Source of the DNA: Dehalococcoidia bacterium
GTDB taxonomy: Bacteria; Chloroflexota; Dehalococcoidia; GIF9; AB-539-J10
Reading direction: 5' to 3'
Assembly: GCA_021160725.1 (NCBI GenBank)
Contig: JAGHCA010000016.1
Coordinates: 1 to 40,997 of the forward strand
DNA length: 40,997 nucleotides
A program made the position numbers and the translations under genes. Positions 1 through 10,708 of this stretch are shown here, piece after piece; the stretch's first letter is position 1, and each line of letters opens with the position of its first letter. The notes beneath the pieces are model-generated. The model saw only the letters and a program-made list of their open reading frames with translations. It did no database searches and was not told where the DNA came from.

Positions 1-171
1 GTAAACCACTGCTCGGTTTATCCCGAAGATAGAAGCAGCCTCTGAAATATTGTGATTACTCGCCTTTAGATACTCCAGAACAGCTCTCCTTGCTGCTTCG
101 GGATTGGTCTTCCGCAGTTGCTTATAATCAATCTTCCTGCTTGGTTGGTAAGTACGGAGTCCAATTTTCAT
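1..171 (-). mobile_element. N-terminus of a helix-turn-helix transposase-like protein (IS481/integrase-type HTH), truncated by the window edge
   Basis: Reverse-strand translation from ATG at 171: MKIGLRTYQPSRKIDYKQLRKTNPEAARRAVLEYLKASNHNISEAASIFGINRAVVY..., open through position 1; HTH-like ISEAASIFGINRAVVY. Confidence 0.5.
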
Positions 172-292
172 ATTGCTTCATCTCCAGATCATCAACGTTG
201 ATATTAAGAAGTTCCAACGCCTTTTTAATGTACTCAGTATACCCGTAGTTCAAAAACTGTATAGTATGTCTTGGACACCGCACATTTTCTCT

Positions 293-321
293 TTGACGGG
301 GTTATAGTGCTATGGTATAGT
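293..321 (+). promoter_or_regulatory. Sigma70-type promoter for recA (TTGACG-N17-TATAGT)
   Basis: TTGACG at 293-298, 17-nt spacer, TATAGT at 316-321; recA ATG at 331. Confidence 0.6.
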
Positions 322-330
322 ACTCAAGAA

Positions 331-1368
331 ATGGCTAGCGAGAAAGAGAAGGCAGTAGAATTAGCCATTGAGCAAATCGAGAGACAACACGGCAAAGGTT
401 CGATTATGAAGTTGGGCGAAGCTCCAGTTCGAGTGGCTGGAGACGCCATTCCTACTGGCGCACTTGCTCTTGATTTAGCTTTGGGAATAGGTGGTATACC
501 CAGAGGGCGAGTCACGGAGATATTCGGTTCTGAGTCTTCGGGTAAAACTACACTTGCCCAGCATATAATTGCTGAAGCTCAAAAAGCTGGCGGTATTGCC
601 GCATATATTGATGCTGAACATGCCCTTGACCCTCATTATGCCGCCAACTGCGGTGTTAAACTGAACGATTTGTATATCTCACAACCTGATACCGGTGAGC
701 AAGCTCTGGAAATTACAGAAACACTGGTGAGAAGTAGTGCCTTAGACGTGATAGTCATTGATAGTGTGGCTGCTTTGGTGCCTAGAGCAGAGATAGAAGG
801 GGAGATGGGCGATGCCCATGTTGGTTTACAGGCGCGATTGATGTCCCAGGCACTGAGAAAATTGAGTGCTGCTATCAGTAAGTCTAAAACAGCGGTTATT
901 TTTATTAACCAGTTACGAGAAAAAGTAGGCATTATTTTCGGTAATCCGGAAGTAACTCCTGGGGGAAGAGCACTTAAGTTCTATAGCTCTGTAAGGATAG
1001 ATTTGAGGCGGGGTGATTCCATCAAACAGGGCTCAGAGATGGTAGGTGCCAAGGTAAAGGCCAGGGTGGTTAAGAATAAGGTAGCCCCACCTTTCCGCAG
1101 CGCTGAATTTGATATTATGTTCAATCACGGGATAAGTAAAGAGGGGAATTTGGTTGACCTCGGAGTGGTAACAGGGGCGATAAAGAAAGCTGGCGTCTTC
1201 TTTACTTATGGCGACACGAAATTAGGGCAGGGTAGGGAAAATGCCAAGAATTATCTGAAGCAACACCCTGAGCTAGCTTCACAACTGGAAAGCACAATAA
1301 GAGCTTCAGCAGCTATTCCCGGCATCTCTCCCAGAGAAAGTTCAGCGACCTCTCCGCAACAAAGTTGA
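331..1368 (+). CDS. recA: Recombinase RecA
   Basis: [30 protein letters not shown]..., Walker [22 protein letters not shown] track starts at 271, but 331 is the homology-consistent start. Confidence 0.97.
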   Translation: MASEKEKAVELAIEQIERQHGKGSIMKLGEAPVRVAGDAIPTGALALDLALGIGGIPRGRVTEIFGSESSGKTTLAQHIIAEAQKAGGIAAYIDAEHALDPHYAANCGVKLNDLYISQPDTGEQALEITETLVRSSALDVIVIDSVAALVPRAEIEGEMGDAHVGLQARLMSQALRKLSAAISKSKTAVIFINQLREKVGIIFGNPEVTPGGRALKFYSSVRIDLRRGDSIKQGSEMVGAKVKARVVKNKVAPPFRSAEFDIMFNHGISKEGNLVDLGVVTGAIKKAGVFFTYGDTKLGQGRENAKNYLKQHPELASQLESTIRASAAIPGISPRESSATSPQQS

Positions 1369-1865
1369 TATTACTCGGGAAAAGCCAGTTGGCAGATAGA
1401 AATTCCTTACAGTCGTGTCTTGATGCAGCATACCGTTATCTCAGTTATCGCCCGCGTAGTGAAGCAGAAATAAGGCAGTGGCTTCGCCGGCGCAATTTTG
1501 CCAGTGAAGTGACAGAGGAAGCAATTGCCAGACTCAGAGAGCAAAACTTGAGCGATGATTTTGCCTTCGCCCAATTCTGGAGAGATAACCGCTTATCTTT
1601 CAGGCCTAAAAGCAAGAGGTTGATAGAAAAGGAATTAAGAGATAAAAAAGTAGCCGCAGAAATTATTGAACAAGTGACCGAGAATATAAATGACGAGGAG
1701 ATTGCTTATAAGTTAGGCTCCAGTCGGATGCCGGCTCTTGCCCATTTAGATTATCCAGATTTCCTTCGTCGTCTAGCAAATTATCTTGGTTACCGCGGCT
1801 TCAGTTACCAGGTTATCCGTGACACAGCAGCACGCTTGTGGCGAGAGAAAGAAAACAATAAATGA
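1365..1865 (+). CDS. recX: Regulatory protein RecX
   Basis: Repeated three-helix pattern ([16 protein letters not shown]..., [13 protein letters not shown]) and position immediately downstream of recA; TTG start overlaps the recA stop. Confidence 0.85.
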   Translation: MILLGKSQLADRNSLQSCLDAAYRYLSYRPRSEAEIRQWLRRRNFASEVTEEAIARLREQNLSDDFAFAQFWRDNRLSFRPKSKRLIEKELRDKKVAAEIIEQVTENINDEEIAYKLGSSRMPALAHLDYPDFLRRLANYLGYRGFSYQVIRDTAARLWREKENNK

Positions 1866-1871
1866 TCAGCA

Positions 1872-3065
1872 TCAGCCCACTAAAGATAAAAATACTCCCG
1901 CTGCAGCAACTGTGCCCATAACACCAGCAGCATTAGGCCCCATAGCATGCATTAATAGAAAATTCCTGGGGTTGGCTTCTTGCCCCAACCTCTGTGCCAC
2001 TCTGGCTGCCATAGGAACAGCTGAAACACCTGCAGCCCCAATCATAGGATTTATCTTCGGTCTTAGGAACAGATTCATTAACTTGGCAAAGAGCACACCA
2101 CCCATAGTAGCGAAGGCAAAGGCAAGTATACCTAAACCGAAGACTGTTAATGGTTCGGGGAGCAGAAATGCTGGAGCCGCGACATAAGCACCGACACAAA
2201 CACCAAGGAAGACGGTCGCTATATCTATAAAAGCTCCAGACATAGTCAGTCCTAATCTATCAGTAACACCGCTAACACGGAGAAGATTGCCCAGCATAAA
2301 ACAACCAATGATGGGTAGTGCCGCGGGGAGTAGAAGTCCAACAATAATCACGACCATAATGGGGAATATTATCTGCTCTGCCTTAGAGACTTGTCGCAGC
2401 GTCGGTGCCATGTAGATTTTTCTTTCCTCTTTGGTAGTCAATGCCTTGATTATCGGAGGTTGAATCAATGGCACCATAGCCATATAGGTATAAGCAGCTA
2501 TAGCGGTAGCACCCAGAAGCCATGGCGCTAACTTTGTCGTAAGGTAGACCGTAGTAGGGCCATCCGCACCGCCTATAATTCCTATACTGCAAGCTTCTGG
2601 TAGGCCAAATCCCAGTCCTAGCTCTCCCAGTCCTAGAGCTATAAAGAAAGCAGCATAGACTCCAAGCTGAGCTGCAGCTCCCAGGAGGAAGTAAATAGGC
2701 CGAGCGATGAGAGGGCTGAAGTCAGTCATCGCTCCAATGCCTATGAACATGAATAGAGGGAGTAGCTCCCAGCCAAAGCCATATTGGAAGATGCGGGCTA
2801 GGAACCCAATTGGTCTCCCACCCTGCTCTATCAGCTGCGGCCAGGTAGGTGGTAAGTAATCCAGGTAAGTCCCATCAGGCATTTGGAACCCCATAACGTC
2901 GTAACCCAGGGGTATGTTGACCAGCATGATACCAAAACCTATGGGTACCAAAAGCAGTGGTTCCCATTTCTTAGCTATGCCCAGGTAAACGAATACGCCG
3001 CCGATAGCCAGCATTATCAAGCGTTGCCAGGTAAGGAAACCAAATCCCATTTCTAAGCCAAACAT
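1872..3065 (-). CDS. Sodium ion-translocating decarboxylase beta subunit (OadB/GcdB/MmdB family)
   Basis: Multi-TM protein with GIIGGADGPTTVYLTTKLAP and C-terminal MHAMGPNAAGVMGTVAAAGVFL, typical of the family. Confidence 0.92.
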   Translation of the reverse strand: MFGLEMGFGFLTWQRLIMLAIGGVFVYLGIAKKWEPLLLVPIGFGIMLVNIPLGYDVMGFQMPDGTYLDYLPPTWPQLIEQGGRPIGFLARIFQYGFGWELLPLFMFIGIGAMTDFSPLIARPIYFLLGAAAQLGVYAAFFIALGLGELGLGFGLPEACSIGIIGGADGPTTVYLTTKLAPWLLGATAIAAYTYMAMVPLIQPPIIKALTTKEERKIYMAPTLRQVSKAEQIIFPIMVVIIVGLLLPAALPIIGCFMLGNLLRVSGVTDRLGLTMSGAFIDIATVFLGVCVGAYVAAPAFLLPEPLTVFGLGILAFAFATMGGVLFAKLMNLFLRPKINPMIGAAGVSAVPMAARVAQRLGQEANPRNFLLMHAMGPNAAGVMGTVAAAGVFLSLVG

Positions 3066-3119
3066 GGTTATACCTCCGATTTAATTTGAGTCAGACTCTG
3101 TAAGAGTGGTGATTTTCAC

Positions 3120-3311
3120 CTAATTCTGAGTCTTAGCTGTTTCAGCTTCAGTCGCCGACTTGGCTTTTTCCTGCCCCTTGTTAATTCTTTGAAATGCAAA
3201 TCCTACTAGCCAAGTTGCTACAGCGAGTATGATTAATATGAGAAAGACAGTGCCAAAGCCCCTCCCCGCTAGTAAACCAGCCTCACCCCAATTTATTGTC
3301 ATTGGTGTCAC
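3120..3311 (-). CDS. OadG-like small gamma subunit of a sodium-pump decarboxylase
   Basis: 63 aa, one N-terminal TM segment and charged tail, directly upstream of the beta subunit on the same strand. Confidence 0.7.
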   Translation of the reverse strand: MTPMTINWGEAGLLAGRGFGTVFLILIILAVATWLVGFAFQRINKGQEKAKSATEAETAKTQN

Positions 3312-4051
3312 AGTATCTCACCTCCTTAGATTAAGAAATGTCGCTTATTTTAACACAGAAATGAGACAATTATATACTGCGTCAATCGCAGTGGGAAAGG
3401 ATACTGTAACATTTTGGTTGGTCTGTGTTGAAAGTAAAAGAGAGGCCCCACAGAGTTCTGAGACGGATTCGAGTAAGTCAATCTTTGAATTAAGTAAGTT
3501 TCTCAAGGGAAAGCATTGAGGAACTGGTGAGGCAGAAGAAGCCGGAGTCTCAAGGTAGAATCGCTAAAGTGGCAACGAATAATCATAGTTTTTAGTTATG
3601 TCAGGATGAAGAGAAGGCTGTACCAAAACCTATATTGATGTAGAGGGTGAAATTGATAAGGTTAATAGAATATTAATTCAGATATTGATCTAGGCGCAAC
3701 GGAAGGCAACTATTGAGGAAGCTAGAGGAGCTGGCTAGCCAAGGGGCTATCTGCTGGAAAACTCTTTTGGTTTGAGGGATTATTACCGGGGGGTAGGTGG
3801 TGATGGTTTTAAATCGTCTCTGGGTGCAAGTTCTGCGGGAATTGACTTATGGAATTGGAGGTTTAACCTGATTGGTTATCCGGAATTCTTACCACTCAAG
3901 AATTGACAGTTACCCCGATCCTTACCAGACTTGACAATTTTGCCTGCGACTTTTTATAATACAAAAGAATTCGAGTTTGTTTCGCATTCCAATATCAGCC
4001 CACAGAATTTAGTTTTCTTTATATTGGTGTAATATATTCTTGTAATCGGCA

Positions 4052-5680
4052 GTGAGCAAGTACATTTTTATTACTGGTGGCGTAGTTAGTTCTGTAGGTA
4101 AGGGAATTTCAGTAGCCTCCATAGGAAAAATATTGAAAAGTCGTGGTATATCTGTCTCTGCACAAAAGCTTGACCCTTACCTGAATGTTGATCCGGGAAC
4201 GATGTCCCCTTATCAGCACGGTGAAGTGTTTGTTACTCAGGATGGTGCTGAGACTGATTTGGACTTGGGACATTATGAGAGGTTTATTGGAATAGAACTA
4301 ACCCAGGCTTCTAATGTGACTTCCGGTCAAGTCTATTCTTCGGTAATTGCTCATGAGAGGCAGGGAGATTTCTTAGGTGGTACAATTCAGGTGGTTCCCC
4401 ATGTAACCAATGAAATAAAGAGGCGGATAAGAGAAGTAGCCGAAATATCAGGGGCTGATTTAATGATTGTTGAAGTTGGTGGCACGGTGGGGGATATTGA
4501 AGGACAACCCTTTCTAGAAGCTATAAGGCAAATGAAAAAAGATGAAGGCAGGGATAATGTGCTATACATTCACGTCACTTTTTTACCGCACATCGCTGCC
4601 ACCAACGAACTAAAAACCAAGCCTACTCAACATAGTGTCAACGAGCTGAGGAGAATTGGTATTCAGCCTGATGTTATATTGTGTCGCAGCGATAAGGAGA
4701 TATCTGAAGGGATAAAGGACAAAATATCATTATTCTGTGATGTAGATAAGGAGGCGGTTATCTCCCTCGTTACCAGCGAAACTATCTATGAGGTTCCCCT
4801 GCTGCTTGAAGATGCCGGGTTAGGGGAATTGATAGTTAACCGATTGGGATTGAGAGCCGAAAGAAGTAATTTAGAAGAATGGCGAGACATAGTAGCCAGG
4901 CTGAAAGCTCCTAAAGAACTTGTGACTATTGGGTTGGTAGGTAAATACGTGGAACTCCAAGATGCGTATTACTCTGTGCGTGAAGCATTGTGCCATGCGG
5001 CATTGGCTCACAATCGTGAGGTGAAAATAGAGTGGCTGGATTCGGAACAATTGGATGGTCTGGCTGATGAGAAACTCGGACAAGTTCAAGGCATAATTGT
5101 TCCTGGTGGCTTTGGTTATCGAGGAATTGAAGGTATGATAAAAGCTGCCAAATTTGCCCGAGAAAGGGAAATTCCTTACTTGGGCTTATGCTTGGGGATG
5201 CAAACTATGGTCATCGAATTTGGTCGTCATGTTTTTCATACTGACAGAGTAAATTCCACTGAGTTTGATGCTAGCAGCACTTATCCTGTCATCGATCTTC
5301 TCCCTGAACAGCATGGCATAGAGCAAAAAGGGGGAACCATGAGGCTTGGGACTTATCCTTGTCATCTAATGGCGGGAACGATAGCAGCTCGAGCCTATGG
5401 CAGAGAAGTAGTCTATGAAAGGCATCGCCATCGTTATGAGTTTAATAATAAGTTCCGCCAGCCATTGAAGGAAGCTGGTCTTATACCCTCCGGATTATCT
5501 CCGGATGGGAAATTAGTGGAGGTTGTTGAGTTGCAAGGGCATTCTTGGATGCTTGCCTGCCAATTTCACCCTGAATTTAAATCTCGTCCTGATTCTCCTC
5601 ACCCGTTGTTTGTGGGATTTATTGGGGCAGCCAAGGAAACACTTATTGAAGGTGCACAGACAAGCTTGCCTTTGAATTAA
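4052..5680 (+). CDS. pyrG: CTP synthase
   Basis: [17 protein letters not shown]..., [24 protein letters not shown] start. Confidence 0.98.
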   Translation: MSKYIFITGGVVSSVGKGISVASIGKILKSRGISVSAQKLDPYLNVDPGTMSPYQHGEVFVTQDGAETDLDLGHYERFIGIELTQASNVTSGQVYSSVIAHERQGDFLGGTIQVVPHVTNEIKRRIREVAEISGADLMIVEVGGTVGDIEGQPFLEAIRQMKKDEGRDNVLYIHVTFLPHIAATNELKTKPTQHSVNELRRIGIQPDVILCRSDKEISEGIKDKISLFCDVDKEAVISLVTSETIYEVPLLLEDAGLGELIVNRLGLRAERSNLEEWRDIVARLKAPKELVTIGLVGKYVELQDAYYSVREALCHAALAHNREVKIEWLDSEQLDGLADEKLGQVQGIIVPGGFGYRGIEGMIKAAKFAREREIPYLGLCLGMQTMVIEFGRHVFHTDRVNSTEFDASSTYPVIDLLPEQHGIEQKGGTMRLGTYPCHLMAGTIAARAYGREVVYERHRHRYEFNNKFRQPLKEAGLIPSGLSPDGKLVEVVELQGHSWMLACQFHPEFKSRPDSPHPLFVGFIGAAKETLIEGAQTSLPLN

Positions 5681-5684
5681 GAAG

Positions 5685-6347
5685 ATGAAGATATTTTTAG
5701 ATACTGCCAATATAGAACATATTTCCCACGGAGTAAGGCTAGGAGTGGTTGCGGGGGTAACCACTAATCCTAGCCTTGTATCGCGGGAAGGCAATGTTGA
5801 TTACCGAAAGTTAGTCCAGGAAATCTGCTCCATCGTTCCTGGCCCAGTATCTACTGAGGTATTGGGCCAGGATGTTCAAACAATGGTAACTGAGGCTAGA
5901 GAAATAGCTAAATGGGCGGATAACATCGTGGTTAAGATACCTGCAACCCTTGAAGGAGTGGAGGCCACCTCAGTGTTGGCCAAGGAAAATATAAAGGTGA
6001 ATTTAACTCTATGCTTCGCCTTGAACCAGGCTTTGCTAGGAGCAGCAGCAGGAGCCACTTTTATAAGCCCTTTTGTGGGCAGGCTAGATGACATCGGTGA
6101 GGATGGGATGAAGGTGGTGTCTGACATAGTGGAGTATTTGGATTATTATCAACTCCCAACGCAAGTTATCGCCGCTAGTATCAGACATCCTCAACATTGT
6201 TTAGCGGCAGCTAGGGTTGGTGCACATATTGCCACGGTGCCCTATGAGGTGTTATTGCAACTGATACGACATCCTCTGACAGATATTGGCATCGAGCGTT
6301 TTAGGAATGATTGGAAGAGGGTGATGGCGAGAGAAGGGTTGTTATAA
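5685..6347 (+). CDS. Transaldolase / fructose-6-phosphate aldolase-like
   Basis: MKIFLDTANI..., GVTTNPSL, VVKIPAT, FISPFVGRLDD. Confidence 0.93.
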   Translation: MKIFLDTANIEHISHGVRLGVVAGVTTNPSLVSREGNVDYRKLVQEICSIVPGPVSTEVLGQDVQTMVTEAREIAKWADNIVVKIPATLEGVEATSVLAKENIKVNLTLCFALNQALLGAAAGATFISPFVGRLDDIGEDGMKVVSDIVEYLDYYQLPTQVIAASIRHPQHCLAAARVGAHIATVPYEVLLQLIRHPLTDIGIERFRNDWKRVMAREGLL

Positions 6348-6407
6348 CCAACCACCAAACCATCCCAATACAATCGGGGAAAAGAAAGGATTTAAAAAGA
6401 GGTTACT

Positions 6408-7673
6408 ATGTCAACTATGGCGGAACTAGAAAGTAAAAATCGAGATGAATTGGAGGCAATAGCCAAGGAGTGTGGCATCGTTGGTTACTCTGCTTTGAAG
6501 AAATCGGAACTTGTCCACCGTATTCTGCAGGCGGAAGCAGAGGAACAGGGGAATGTGTTTGTAACGGGCGTTTTAGAAATCATCAGTGAGGGCTATGGCT
6601 TCCTACGGCAGGATACCTTCCGGCGTGGGGCAAATGATGTCTACGTATCAAATTCCCAGATACGCCGTTTTAATTTAAGAGACGGAGATGCTATTCATGG
6701 ACAAGCTAGACCCCCTAAAGAAAGCGAGAAATACTACGGCTTACTTCGAGTGGAGAGTATTAATGGACTTGACCCTGAACTGGCAAGAACGCGCCGCAAC
6801 TTTGCTTCCTTGACCCCTATCTTCCCTAATAAGCTCATTAATCTGGAAACAACATCAGATGAGTTATCCACCCGTCTAATTAATCTTGTGGCACCTATAG
6901 GTCGGGGGCAACGAGGGCTTATTGTATCACCACCTAAGGCAGGTAAGACTGTGCTTCTTCAAAAAATTGCCAATGGCATAACTACTAACTACAATGATAT
7001 TCATCTCATGGTTTGTCTTATTGGTGAAAGGCCTGAAGAGGTCACTGATATGAAGAAGTCGGTTAAGGCTGAGGTTATCGCTGCCACCTTCGACGAACCG
7101 GTGGAGAGCCAGACTCGGGTAGCAGAATTAGCGTTAGAGAGAGCCAAAAGGCTAGTAGAAATGGGCAAAGATGTGGTTATACTCCTTGATGGTATTACCA
7201 GACTTACAAGAGCATACAACTTGGCTCTACCCGCCAGTGGACGCACTTTATCTGGTGGTATTGATTCAATAGCCCTGCATCCTCCCAAGCGATTCTTTGG
7301 CACTGCTCGCAACACTGAGGAGGATGGGAGTCTAACCATTATTGCTACTTGCCTTGTGGACACCGGTAGCCGCATGGACGACCTAATATATGAAGAGTTT
7401 AAAGGAACAGGGAACATGGAACTCCATCTGGATAGGAAATTAGCTGAGAGGAGAATCTTCCCGGCTATCAATATTATGCCTAGTAGTACGAGAAGGGAAG
7501 AGCTTTTGCTGGATGAAAATACGTTGAAGCAGGTGTGGCTGCTCAGGCGCATAGTTAATATGATAGATAGCGATTCCTCTAACCACGGCGAGGCCACTCA
7601 AAAGGTATTGGAAAGGCTGGCCAAGACGAAGAATAACGCTGAATTCTTAGCCACTCTATCTAAGGATGTCTAG
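6408..7673 (+). CDS. rho: Transcription termination factor Rho
   Basis: VTGVLEIISEGYGFLR, GRGQRGLIVSPPKAGKT, IGERPEEVTDM, LDGITRLTRAYN. Confidence 0.97.
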   Translation: MSTMAELESKNRDELEAIAKECGIVGYSALKKSELVHRILQAEAEEQGNVFVTGVLEIISEGYGFLRQDTFRRGANDVYVSNSQIRRFNLRDGDAIHGQARPPKESEKYYGLLRVESINGLDPELARTRRNFASLTPIFPNKLINLETTSDELSTRLINLVAPIGRGQRGLIVSPPKAGKTVLLQKIANGITTNYNDIHLMVCLIGERPEEVTDMKKSVKAEVIAATFDEPVESQTRVAELALERAKRLVEMGKDVVILLDGITRLTRAYNLALPASGRTLSGGIDSIALHPPKRFFGTARNTEEDGSLTIIATCLVDTGSRMDDLIYEEFKGTGNMELHLDRKLAERRIFPAINIMPSSTRREELLLDENTLKQVWLLRRIVNMIDSDSSNHGEATQKVLERLAKTKNNAEFLATLSKDV

Positions 7674-7717
7674 AGAATTCCGATTTATTCGGAATTTCCA
7701 CGGCTGCAACTCCGAAC

Positions 7718-7897
7718 ATGGTGAAAAAGCGAAGCAATCCCAGTTGGATAGATAAATTAATACTTAGGGGCAAGAAAAGCCTGGGCATTAATATTTTCCT
7801 CTGTGATAGTTGTAAATGGAACTGGAGAACTGCTTGTCACCGTCCTGAGCGCCCCAACGCCACATGGTGCCCTGATTACGTAAAGAAGGGGAAATAA
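7718..7897 (+). CDS. Small Cys-rich protein of unknown function (59 aa)
   Basis: Own translation (below the ORF-track cutoff): MVKKRSNPSWIDKLILRGKKSLGINIFLCDSCKWNWRTACHRPERPNATWCPDYVKKGK*. CxxC followed by C-H...C spacing suggests metal binding. Confidence 0.5.
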   Translation: MVKKRSNPSWIDKLILRGKKSLGINIFLCDSCKWNWRTACHRPERPNATWCPDYVKKGK

Positions 7898-8023
7898 TTA
7901 AATTCCCCGTTGGCGAAAAGGTTATATCTGGTATATAACCCATATCGGCAGTGAGGTGTTTTTAGGTTCTTCATCATTGTTCGTTATGGTTCAGAATAGC
8001 ATCACTTGCTCTTTTCAGCCTGA

Positions 8024-8052
8024 TTGACATTATAGCTGCCACCTTCTAAAAT
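8024..8052 (+). promoter_or_regulatory. Sigma70-type promoter for alaS (TTGACA-N17-TAAAAT)
   Basis: TTGACA 8024-8029, 17-nt spacer, TAAAAT 8047-8052; SD-like aagaaggtga at 8054 and GTG start at 8071. Confidence 0.6.
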
Positions 8053-8070
8053 CAAGAAGGTGACTGATAA

Positions 8071-10698
8071 GTGACTGGCGATGAACTGAGGCAAGCCTTT
8101 CTGAACTTTTTCCAGGATAGGGGACATAAGATTATCTCCAGCTCCTCATTGGTGCCTCACGAAGATCCTACTTTATTGTTGACTAGTGCTGGCATGGTAC
8201 AGATTAAACCATATTATCTGGGGTTGGAGACTCCACCTAGCCCGCGATTGACCTCCTGTCAAAAGTGTTTCCGCACTACTGATATAGATTCGGTGGGTGA
8301 TAGCAAACACCTTACCTTCTTCGAGATGCTGGGCAATTTCAGTGTCGGTGATTACTTTAAGCAAGAGGCCATTTCTTGGGCTTGGGAGTTTGTTACTGAG
8401 CATTTGAGACTGCCTGAGGAACGGCTCTGGATCACTATCTATCTTGATGATGATGAATCCTTCGCCTATTGGCGAGATGTTGGCGTGCCTGCTGAGAAGA
8501 TATTGCGATTTGGCAAAGAGGATAATTTCTGGGGACCAGTTGGCGATTCTGGTCCTTGCGGACCGTGCAGCGAGATACATTATGATCTGGGTGAAGAATT
8601 TGGCTGTGGTGGACCTGAATGTAAGCCCAATTGTGACGGTGGTCGCTTCTTCGAGGTATGGAACCTGGTATTCACCCAATATAATCAGGACCAAAGCGGA
8701 CGACGCAGTCCTTTAGACAAACCGAACATTGATACCGGTATGGGATTGGAGAGGGCTTTAGCAGCTATTCAGGGCAAGTCCTCTCCTTATGAAACGGATT
8801 TGTTCTCTCCTTTGGTGGAGCACATTTGTCACTTGTCCGGGAAGGAATATGGACGGGACGAGAATGTTGACCGGGCCATTAGAATTGTGGCTGAGCATTC
8901 ACGCGGCATTGCCTTTCTCATTGCCGATGGCGTAATGCCTTCTAATGAAGCCAGGGGATATGTCCTGCGGCGAATACTCAGGCGTGCTTCGCTCTTTGGC
9001 AGGAAACTGGAATTGAACGATCCTTTCCTTAATGAAATGGCTGAAGTTGTCATCGGCACAATGAGTCATATATATCCCGAGCTTATCGTTAATCAGAACC
9101 TGATTAGCGAAGTAATTAGAGTTGAGGAGGAGAAGTTCATTGCGACGCTGGATAGCGGACTCAACTCGGTGGAAAAGGTCATTGACCAAGCTTTAGCTCA
9201 GGAAAGGGTGCAACTGACGGGCGCAGAATTATTCAGGCTTTACGATACCTATGGTTTCCCTCCGGAGCTAACCGCCGAAATTGCCAAGGAAAAAGGCTTA
9301 TCCATAGACTGGGAAGGTTTCCAGGCTGAGATGGAGAAACAACGGGAGATGGCTAGGGCAGCAACCAAGACCACATCGATTGGAATAGATGTCATTATAG
9401 CAATGCCTAAAGTTCCTAGCACAGAGTTTGTTGGTTGCGAAACGACTACATTTCAATCTAAAGTTCTGCAACTCTTGGTAGCAGGGCAGGTTAAACAAAC
9501 TGCTTCCCAGGGTGATGAGGTTGATATGGTGCTGGACAAAACTCCTTTCTATGGTGAGATGGGGGGGCAAGTAGGCGATACCGGTGAAATCAGCAGCCAA
9601 AATGGGAAGGTAACCATCACAAATGCGATTAGAGCTCCCTCCGATGTGATTGTCCACCAGGGAAAAGTTGTTGAAGGTAGCATATCTGTTGGTGACAAAG
9701 TTGAAGCTAGAGTTGATGTCGCCCGCCGTCTGGATATCGCTCGCAACCATACTGCCACCCACCTCCTCCAGGCTGCTTTGAGGCAAATATTAGGCGACAG
9801 TGTTTATCAAAAAGGTTCGTTAGTAGAGCCGGAAAGGCTTAGATTTGACTTCTCCTATTTAGGACAGATAACTGATGAGCAACTCAGTGAAGTTCAACGA
9901 CAGGTTAATGAGTGGATACGCCAGAACTTAAAAGCGGGAGCAAAAGTACTCCCTTATAAGCAAGCCATTGCTGAGGGTGCTATCGCCTTATTTGAAGAAA
10001 AATACGGAGAAGAAGTTCGAATGCTGGAAATCGGAGAGCCAGCCATAAGTAAAGAACTCTGCGGCGGTACCCATGTGAGTTCAACAGGAGAAATCGGCAT
10101 ATTCTTGATAACCAGTGAAGGCAGCATTGGCACGGGACTGCATCGTATTGAAGCGGTAACGGGAAGAAAAGCTGAAGCCTTAATTGAATCTCGCTTAACT
10201 GCATTGCAGAGCGTAGCCAAAGAAGTAGAAGGCTCGATGGCAGAGGTTCCTGGGAAAGTGAAAGCTCTCATCAGCGACCTAGAAGCAGAGCGCAAGAGGG
10301 TGCTTTCACTGGAAAGAGAGCTGTCACGTAAAATAGCAGAGGATTTGCCTGGGCAAGCTGAGCAGGTGAATGGTGTGACAGTTCTGGCTGCTAGGGTGCC
10401 AGTATTGACTATGCCTATCCTGAGAGAAATGGGCGATTTATTGAGAGACAAGCTAAAGAGTGCCATAGTGGTTTTGGCTATAGTTTATAACGGTAAACCT
10501 AATTTTTTGGCTATGGTGACTCCTGACTTGATAGAAAGAGGGTTTCATGCCGGCGATATTATTAATCAAGTAGCCAGGGTTACTGGTGGAGGGGGTGGTG
10601 GCAAGGCTGCTATGGCTCAAGCTGGCGGAAAAGAAGCAGCCAAGATTGATGAAGCCCTGAAATTGGTGAAAAGTATTGTTGCTAGCAAAATCTGCTGA
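8071..10698 (+). CDS. alaS: Alanyl-tRNA synthetase
   Basis: Full-length AlaS: FFQDRGHKIISSSSLVP, NHTATHLLQAALR, CGGTHVSSTGEIG, GGGGGGKAAMAQAGG. Confidence 0.98.
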   Translation: MTGDELRQAFLNFFQDRGHKIISSSSLVPHEDPTLLLTSAGMVQIKPYYLGLETPPSPRLTSCQKCFRTTDIDSVGDSKHLTFFEMLGNFSVGDYFKQEAISWAWEFVTEHLRLPEERLWITIYLDDDESFAYWRDVGVPAEKILRFGKEDNFWGPVGDSGPCGPCSEIHYDLGEEFGCGGPECKPNCDGGRFFEVWNLVFTQYNQDQSGRRSPLDKPNIDTGMGLERALAAIQGKSSPYETDLFSPLVEHICHLSGKEYGRDENVDRAIRIVAEHSRGIAFLIADGVMPSNEARGYVLRRILRRASLFGRKLELNDPFLNEMAEVVIGTMSHIYPELIVNQNLISEVIRVEEEKFIATLDSGLNSVEKVIDQALAQERVQLTGAELFRLYDTYGFPPELTAEIAKEKGLSIDWEGFQAEMEKQREMARAATKTTSIGIDVIIAMPKVPSTEFVGCETTTFQSKVLQLLVAGQVKQTASQGDEVDMVLDKTPFYGEMGGQVGDTGEISSQNGKVTITNAIRAPSDVIVHQGKVVEGSISVGDKVEARVDVARRLDIARNHTATHLLQAALRQILGDSVYQKGSLVEPERLRFDFSYLGQITDEQLSEVQRQVNEWIRQNLKAGAKVLPYKQAIAEGAIALFEEKYGEEVRMLEIGEPAISKELCGGTHVSSTGEIGIFLITSEGSIGTGLHRIEAVTGRKAEALIESRLTALQSVAKEVEGSMAEVPGKVKALISDLEAERKRVLSLERELSRKIAEDLPGQAEQVNGVTVLAARVPVLTMPILREMGDLLRDKLKSAIVVLAIVYNGKPNFLAMVTPDLIERGFHAGDIINQVARVTGGGGGGKAAMAQAGGKEAAKIDEALKLVKSIVASKIC

Positions 10699-10708
10699 GA
10701 TTGTTTAC

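Noticed and set aside
1786-2187. 133-aa plus-strand ORF overlapping recX and the decarboxylase beta subunit
   Set aside because: Antisense to a clearly conserved membrane protein and low-complexity (Ala/Pro-rich).
7001-7597. 198-aa minus-strand ORF inside rho
   Set aside because: Antisense to a highly conserved gene; composition is typical of a mirror ORF. The same reasoning applies to other long antisense ORFs in recA, alaS, acs, typA and the DEAD-box gene.
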